Shown one piece after another: positions 44,064 to 52,600 of a stretch of 64,000 nt of DNA. The notes under the pieces were generated by a model. That model worked only from the letters and a program-made list of their open reading frames with translations, did not search any database and had not been told where the DNA came from. Where the stretch lies: the NCBI GenBank assembly GCA_947000775.1, contig CAMQGK010000565.1:2306501-2370500 (forward strand), read 5' to 3'. Source of the stretch: Pterois miles. Its lineage: Eukaryota > Chordata > Actinopteri > Perciformes > Scorpaenidae. The translations under genes were made by a program, and so were the position numbers. The stretch's first letter is position 1. Every line of letters starts with the position of its first letter.

Positions 44064-46577
44064 CATCAACATGGGACAAATAGATGCTGAGTAATAAATA
44101 CTACAAATCTCTCTTTAAGATACATTTTCAACTGATTAAACGTGCGATTAATCATGATTACCTATGGACAATCATATAATAAATAATAATAAATCAATCG
44201 TCTGACAGCCAGAATATTAATCATATTATAGAAGAAGAAGAAGAAGAAGATATTCCTTTATTTGTCCCACAATGGGGAAATTCAATTTTTACACTCTGTT
44301 GTTTTTACTTATACACGGTACATGCAGACCTGAGACACACACATGCACATACAGGACCCATAGACCTGCATCAAGTGGAGAGATGTCAGAGTGAGGGGGC
44401 TGCTCCTGACAAGCGCCCCGAGCAGTTGGGGGTTTGGTGCCTTGCTCAGGGGCACCTCGGCAGTGCCCAAGAGGTAAACTGGCACCTCTCCAGCTACCAG
44501 TTCACACTCAGTTCTTGGTCCATGTCGGGACTTGAACCGGTGACCCTCCGGTTCCCAAGCCAACTCCCTACAGACTGAGCTACTAATGCGAAATGTGACG
44601 TGATCCTACCTGTGCTCAGAGTGGTGAATGGAGAGAATGACCCCAGAGTTGAGGTGATCTTGTTTGAGGGTCGCCAGCACAGTAAACTCATTCTTGCCTT
44701 TCAGCTTCTGGATCATTTGCTCTGAAACTTCAACAGGAGCAATCACTTCCCTGGCAGACCCTAGAATGAAGACAGAAATATCACATATTATGCAAATGGT
44801 GAATGGTAAAAGGCTGCATTTATATAGCGCTTTTATCCAAAGCGTTTTACAATTTGCCTCTCATTCACACACAGACATTCACACACCAATGGCAGCAAGC
44901 TATCATGCAAGGTGCTGCCCTGACCGTCGACATGTAGACAGGTATAGGGCCTTTGGTTGCTATTATTTTTACTATCATTTATATTTATTCATACAATTAA
45001 GAGCCACTTCCTTCCATGTTAGGGATAAAAGGAAACAGGAAAATGTGTTTTAAAGGGACCATTCAGTTGGGATTTCACAGGCCATACATATTTGATGTAT
45101 TCCTATATACTCTTGACGAATTTGAATCATAAATGACAAATCAAGACAAAACCCACTAAAGACACTTACAGTGCGGCGAACATTTTGTCCAATAAAGCTG
45201 TGATTCAGTTTTGCAAGTTGTCTGACCATTTTGATGTCAAACCTTTTTTTGATAAAAGGTTAATGTAACCTCAAAATTTCTTAAAATAATTATGAAGATG
45301 TTTGTCAAATTAAGGCATTAGGAAACTAGTGAGCCACTTTGGAGCTTAAGTGGTTTCAAGATCAGGTCAGGTCATTCAGCTCAAACTAAACTTGATGTCT
45401 TGCTATTGTACCAAACATACCAGTTATCCCAAATATTGGCTCAATGGATCAAACACGTTCTCCTTGGCTTGGTGAAGGACCTAGAGATATGAAGCTAGGG
45501 GTCTGGAGAGAAGAAGTGAAAGGGTAATGAAGCTGATGTGGTTGGGAGGGCATTTTCTATGTAGTTAGCTCGTAAGCTCCTGTTTGTACCAGTGTGCCCC
45601 CTTCCTCCTCGCTGACTCTACACAGACGTCTATGCTACTTTAATGGAAGCATCAATAAATGATGACGTTTCTCAGAAGCAATCACATCAAAGAGTTCACT
45701 TCCAGCTACGGGATGCATGCAAGATGCCCTGGCACACTTAAGCGCTCCAGGAAGCGAGCGTGGCGGCTTCTCCTCAGTGTATTAACATTACTTCCAGCTG
45801 GTGGGTAAGCAACCAATTAACACAATGCAATGTGAAACAGCAAGCAATGCCATGATGAGGACTGGCGCTCACTGTGTACTCATCAGATATATAAGATACA
45901 CAATGTTTTCCTTTTGTACTTTCACTGTGGGATCACCATGCTACCATTAGCCTTCTCCTGATGGAGGGTTTTACGCCCATCAGGAAGATATTTTGAGTCA
46001 TTTCTCTCTAAACAAAAATGCTCGCTAGGTTTGACGCTCACCAGAGGAGATGCACGGGGCACAGTTTCATGCATTTTGCATTGCCAGTGGAGTATCATTG
46101 CTGTGTCATTGGCTGAGGCAGGACAGATGGTCCAATGACTGCAACAGGAGTTCTGCCTAGCAATAATCCGCTGCCATCAACAGATCCCACTTAATAACCA
46201 AATCCAAATGACCACTGTTGACAGCATTTGTAATATTTTGTTGATGGTTAATTGTTGGTTCCATCAAACATTAGTTGAATGGCTATTACAAAGTTGCAAG
46301 TGATGATTATAATACCTTGTTATATGGTTAATTAATACTTTGCAAAGCATCTCTAAACATTATTTAGATATAGCTTTAATACTTTGCTGTCAGTGGTTAA
46401 TAATTGGTTTATGGTCCGTCGGTATATGTAATATTTATAGATGTTTAACAAACAATTTCTTAACGGTAACAAATAATATAGGACATAAAATGTTAGTTTA
46501 ATGTTATAAAACTGTTAATAAATAGCTTACTAATCAGAATGAAACTGTTATTGTTTCCTATCAGCTATGACACAACA

Positions 46578-46660
<83 letters not shown>

Positions 46661-49600
46661 TTATCGTTTGTTATCAGTAAAATAATGATTAAATGATTCA
46701 AATGAACAATTTACCGTTTATTAATGATGTTTATTTTGTAAAAAGATGTTATATGAAACAGACATTTTCCACTTTTGAAGCAAAGATGAGCTCAAGCCAA
46801 GCAGGATTTACAAGGTCTACGACTATATGCGCTGGTCAGTCTATTGCCATGCCATGTGTTGAATGGAAAGCGCACAGACGTCTCAATCATGAGCGAAATT
46901 AGCGCAGTGGGAGCAGGTGTCAGGGCGGGGTCCACGCCGAGAGGAGGTTGATGATGCAGGGTGGGGGATGGTGAGGAGCGAGGAACCTCCACCACCGCTG
47001 GGCTGCCTCCAGCTCGGCGGCCATGAGCCTTTGATCTATGAGTGGATGACTCTCATCACCAGTCTTAATACTTAGAAGGGAATGGGGTTGCCTCAAATAG
47101 GACTTTGGGGGATTGGAGGGCGTAGATGTCCTCTCATTTAGATGGAGTGATGAGATTGGTCTGTGTAGAGTTGCCACGATGAAAAGCACGATGATCTCGA
47201 CACTCTTGACAGGCACTCAAACGAAGATTGAGACAATTATAGCAGCAACAACTCTGCATTTCTAAAAAAATACATGAAAAAGCGGTAGATGAGTCTGCGC
47301 TGTGATGAGAGGGCCAGCTTTCCCTGCTGCCAAATCAATGTGGCCCTGCTGTGGGGGCCTTTGGTCGATTATCTATTGGCAGGCGCCTGGATGGGGCAGC
47401 CACCTGCTCCTAACTACCAATCTGATGTGAGACACTGACACAAAATAGCTTGAAAATGATGACCTAGCACATAAAATTCCAATCAGCACATTTTTCGGCA
47501 CAATAACGCAGCTCTTATCATTTATCCTAGTTGTTTGCAGGCGGCGAAGGCCACCTGATGGTGAGAAAACTGTTTTTGAGACATACAGAGTTTCATCAGC
47601 TGACGAGAGATCTCTAAAAGCCTCAGGCTCAGTAGCATCCCAAGCAAGCGTAGCTTTTGGCTCCAGCATAATCTTATCTCCTGGGTACATTGTGCTTTAA
47701 TGGTTACACTCAGGCCACGATTTCCATCCCTCTGCGTCATTTCTAATCTTAAACTGTCTAATGTGGTCTTATTTTGTTTGACCCATGGTACCCACACAGC
47801 TGTAATCCGCTCACTGCATTCTCATGGACGTATATTGGCAGCGCTGCATCAGTCACTCGCTCACACATTTAGCATTTCGAACAGGTGCCCTGCAGCACAG
47901 CTTGAGAGTCCAGATACACCCAGCTTTGCCACAATCCTTTTCCCACACACTGTTTTCACTTCTACTTGTATTTACAGATAGTTTTTGTATTGGAAAGACA
48001 TAGCGTTCCCCCCTTATTTCCCAACAAAAAGAAGATACTCTGAAGGACAGGCAGGTGAAAGTAGATTTTTAATGTTCATTGCATGTTTGGCCTCTAATCT
48101 AGTTATTTCCCAGAGGAAATTGGAACTAAAAACAGTAATGCTGATATTAGATGAGAGGATCATAGACACTATTGTATCTGAATAATGAGGACTTTCATTC
48201 TCTGGTCTCTGGTGGATTACCAGAACAAAATAACACCTCCTACGCCTTTGCAACTCTTTAACAACATTTCGCAAATAAGCCATCTCCGGACAAGTGAGTG
48301 AGCTATGAGATGCACTAAACACAGAGCCAAGAGGGGCCTGAGTAAACACAGTGATCCAATCAGCAGAGGAAGGAGGTAAGCAAGTAAAAGTGTACTATTT
48401 TCTTTTTGCGTAATGTTTTCTATTTGAAAGATGACAGAGTATATTTCAAACAACACATTTTATCTGCCGGCCTGAGTGCAGAGAAGGATACGTGTGGGAG
48501 GTTTAGGCAAGAGAATATCTCTCCAGAGGGATTAGAGTAATGATAAACTCTCCATCGGCAGCAAACTCCAAACCTTTCATTACTGTCAGCACACGCGGAA
48601 ACACATGCACATACACAAACAGGTGCAGACAGCAGCACGGACAGACACTATAATGCAGGCATTTTGGTCTACATATTGAAACAAACACTGCGTCAACACA
48701 AAGAAAGAGAAGGGCACAAAGATATGCAGAAGCATAACACAGTGATGGATGCACACACGCAAACACACATTCGCTGACCCCCAAAAGCAGGTTCCTAGAG
48801 CTCCTGAATAATCCACCACGCTCAGTCAATCTGCATTCGCCGAACCATCTCCCCCCACTGTGTCTCCACTCTCCTGGAACAAATACTAAACCGAGCCAAG
48901 GGCACCTCCAGGACTGCTTTGGCCAGCAATTTCTCCCCAATTCTCAGATCGCCTCCCGAGTGACCGCCTGTCTGACATTCACACATACACAGAGCTAATG
49001 ACAGCCTTCCAGCCACCCAACTGTATAACTGCCCTGGGGGGGATAGAAATATCTCTCCCTCCATGGTCGCCGGTGCTCCTGTGTGGAACACAGGATCAGG
49101 CTCGCCTCAGAAAGCAGCAAGCAAAGCAGGCTCTGACCACAGGGAGTTGGGGATAGTGTCAGTCAACAGTTTGGAGAGGTTGGGTAACTTTTTAAGCAAC
49201 AGAATACACTGCAAAAACTACAGCATATATCAAAGGAGGAGAGATAATCTTACTTTTAGATATAGAATCAGTGTGGACGGGATTATCTAGTGTGACTAGG
49301 CAAGGCTTTCTGATTTAATTCAGGTAAATGTGACATTTCTTTTTTAACTAGATAAAAATGTGATGTCTGTTAAAACTCTGCTACAAGATCGCACAGAAAA
49401 ACCTAAAAGTCTTCAAGTTGTTTCACACAGATTTTTGTCCGATTAATTTAAACAGCAGATTTACACCTGCGGAAATAAATGTTTGAGCAAAGATATCTTT
49501 TGTTCCAGCTGTTTGCTGTCATCCTGCAAAATAATTAGCTATGTGTTTCCGTTTGCTGCACGGAGAGTGAGTATTGTCAGGGCCTTGGGACGATGGCCGC

Positions 49601-52600
49601 TTATTTTCGGGGTAACGGACTGTCGGACAAAAGGGCATTTTTTTGGATTATTGGTGTTTTGGGATAACAATGGGCCGTCGCCTTCTCAACATCAAGTAAT
49701 GTTGACAACCACTACGACCTCTAAATAAAGGACAATAAATGGCTTGAGATCGCCCAGCAATTTATTGCAAAAACAAAACACAGCAATGTGGATAATTCAC
49801 AATGGATCCGTTGTCCAAAGTTGTCATTGCGGAAAATTTGCATGCAGATTTTATGCATTCCAGCAGCGTGTTTCCGCATCTCACAGGAGAGAAACGGCTT
49901 TTATTCTCCAAAAACAAGTGAAAAGCTCTGCCATACTGTACAATTAATGAATTAATGAACAATTAATTTATCCTGTTGCTATTGTTTTTACCATACAAAG
50001 CACATTGTAAAGTTTATTTATATTATTATCATCTATTAAAATAATTTCAAAATGTACATAAATCGACAAGAATCTTGTGAAAATGGGTGACAGATTCAAG
50101 CAGATTTGTTCACTGCTGAGAAAAAAGTCTATTTGATTCTAGTAAATTCCTGAAACAATGAGCCTCAGAGCCTCCTGTTTAGGTCTATCCTATTACATTA
50201 CTTACATGCCTAATGTATAAGTACGTTTAAACAACTCTTGGTCACTGTAAACATTCCTCCTGTCCATACTAGCCACAGAGCAATGAAAGTAGTTTTAATG
50301 TAAGTGACGGGGGATAAAATCGACACTGCAATTCTGTGCAAAAGCAAATGTGAGACTTCTGCAGTCTGAGTTACACAAATCAGTTGGGTATTTTGAAAAG
50401 TTGCAGTCTTTTAGAAGCAAATCATCACTTTGTGTTACCATCCCTCTGCTGCAGCTCAGCGAGGAGACGCCGTCTGTGGAGGCACAGAGAGGGAATTTCA
50501 TACTAAAAAGTCTGTAACTTTGGAAAACCCAACTGGTTTGTCTGACGCACACACGCTGCAGAAATATTAGCTTCAGCTAAACTTCGGAAGGAGTGAATTC
50601 TTTTGCACAGCAAACTGTGGATTTCATTGTTCCCACCTATTACATTGAAATCGAAGGGATTTCTTGCAGCCAGCTGGACAGGAGGAACAAACAATTACAG
50701 CAACCAACAGCAACATCAGACAACATCAGACTTCATCACTGACTTCATATAGATGTTTATTTAGAGTCCTGTTTTAAGATATTTACTCCTTAAAGGAACA
50801 GTGTGCAGCATTTCGGGGGATCTATTGGCAGAAATGGAATATAATATAAATAAGTATATTTACTTCAGTGTATAATCACCGGAAAATTAGAATCGTTGTG
50901 TTTCGTTAGCTTAGAATAAGACGTTTATATAATATGGAGCAGGGCCTCTTAAACTGGCTCTGAATAGGGCCATTTGTATTTTTGCATCAGCCACCATAGT
51001 TCCCCTAAATGCTTGGCACACAGGAGAAGTTTCAGTTGGTTGTAACGTGCAATCTCACCGCTAGATGACGCCAAATCCAACACACTGCACCTTTAACTCA
51101 GCTGAATTGACGGAACTATAGCTTCGAGCACCTTTAACTTGAATTTCAAGAGCGTCCTTGCTTATATCTAACGAAGAGATGCTTAATTCAATGAGTCAAA
51201 GTCAACCTTAGCTTGGGTTTGGAGAATTCAAATTTTGGCGGCTAGGAAACTGAAAGTCGTGGGCGTTTTCAGGCGGGTAGGCTCCAATAACACCATTGAA
51301 CAGCATTATGGGAAGTGGTGACAGGTGTTTTTGGATCTTGTCTCATATTAGAGAAAAGTCAGCCTTTGCTGCTATGACTTTGCCACTTTTCCTTTCTTTC
51401 GCTCTTGCAAATCGCCAAATTTTATGGTGGTTCGATGCCAAATCACTCATGTACTCTTGTAAGTTTTTTTTTTATAGTTTTAAGGCCTAGATTTCTGTAC
51501 TGTCTTTTAAATAAATCAGGCCATCTGTGCCCATTTTACCCCACTGGAGTTTTTATACACTGTACGTACATGTTTATTTACATGATACTCTACATTACTT
51601 TATATTTTGCTTCTTTCTATTAGGGAGTTTTTGCAGTGTATTTGAAGTGCATTATACAACAAGAACTGCAATGAGGCAAATGTACTAAACATGGGAGCCA
51701 TTGATGCACTGTATGATCCATTTGACTCTCATCCAAGGTTCCTTACAGCACAGAGCAAGCACAGAAGTTCAGCATGAATGTTACACTAACCTCTTTTGTC
51801 AGCGGGTTAATTACCTTATTGATTCCTGTAGGTAAATTCTCCTTTTGCAAGCTTGTCCTTCCTTTAAGTGTGGAGTTTGCTGTAAAACCCTCAGAACCTG
51901 CTCAATACAATCCAGCAGAAAGCTGCTGTCTGATAAAGGCACTTGAATCTGGCCACTACAGTACTAAGTTGCTCTCCCACCCATTGCATTACATCCTTCT
52001 CTATATAGCCCAATGCTCTAGTGTATCATGTAGTTACTAACAGCTGGCGAGTGCAGCCTCCTACGGTGGGAACACACGATTGTCATTTCTATCTGTTACA
52101 CTCACGTTAATGCAGGATAACAAACTCACATTCACACACAGTCCCCTCTGTCTTCCTCCCTCCTCCACATGCAGTGTTGCTGTATTATAAATGAGTCTCT
52201 TCCGTCCCGTTACACCTCGATGTTGCTGCAGTCGGGGACATAATCACCACAACATACACAGGAACACCTCACTGGCAGTGTTCAAACAGTCTGAGCAGGA
52301 GCATGCCTCTGACAGCGTTCACACACAGATACAATTACAGGGGAGTGTTGCTCTGCAGCTGAAAGGATGCTTCTAGCAATTGTGTTGTTTGCACTTCCAA
52401 TGAGTTTGGTCCATGCGCTTGTAGCCAGAGAGGGAGGGAGTGCTGGGGGAAGGGGAGTGCTTCTGGGTGTGGCCCCTGTGCTTGTTTATACAGAGACAGA
52501 TAGATGTCTGGATATTAAAAACTGTGGGGGAAGTGCTAATGATGTGATGATTTTGTGGCCGAGTAACACCGCCTGGCATCAGGATATGAGAGGAGCACAG

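Larger units (their letters stand above)
42543..44609 (-). other. nell2 intron 3
   Basis: Intron of 2067 bp. It contains a hAT-MITE-like end beginning agggatgcacaatat (43843-43960), a LINE/SINE tail with a (TATC)n tract (43975-44064), a fragment of the TAGGGCTGTC hAT family (44105-44212) and a tRNA-headed SINE (44229-44589) abutting the donor side of exon 3. Confidence 0.8.

Noticed and set aside
43975..44064. Regular short repeats that could suggest an array such as CRISPR
   Set aside because: The unit is a 4-bp TATC microsatellite with no spacers, in a vertebrate intron.
44500..44589. Possible tRNA gene on the minus strand
   Set aside because: The boxes A and B belong to a SINE head; acceptor stem and cloverleaf pairing are not preserved.
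48503..48940. 145-codon minus-strand open frame
   Set aside because: No start context, codon bias or domain. The Cys/Val-rich part comes from CA-rich low-complexity DNA.
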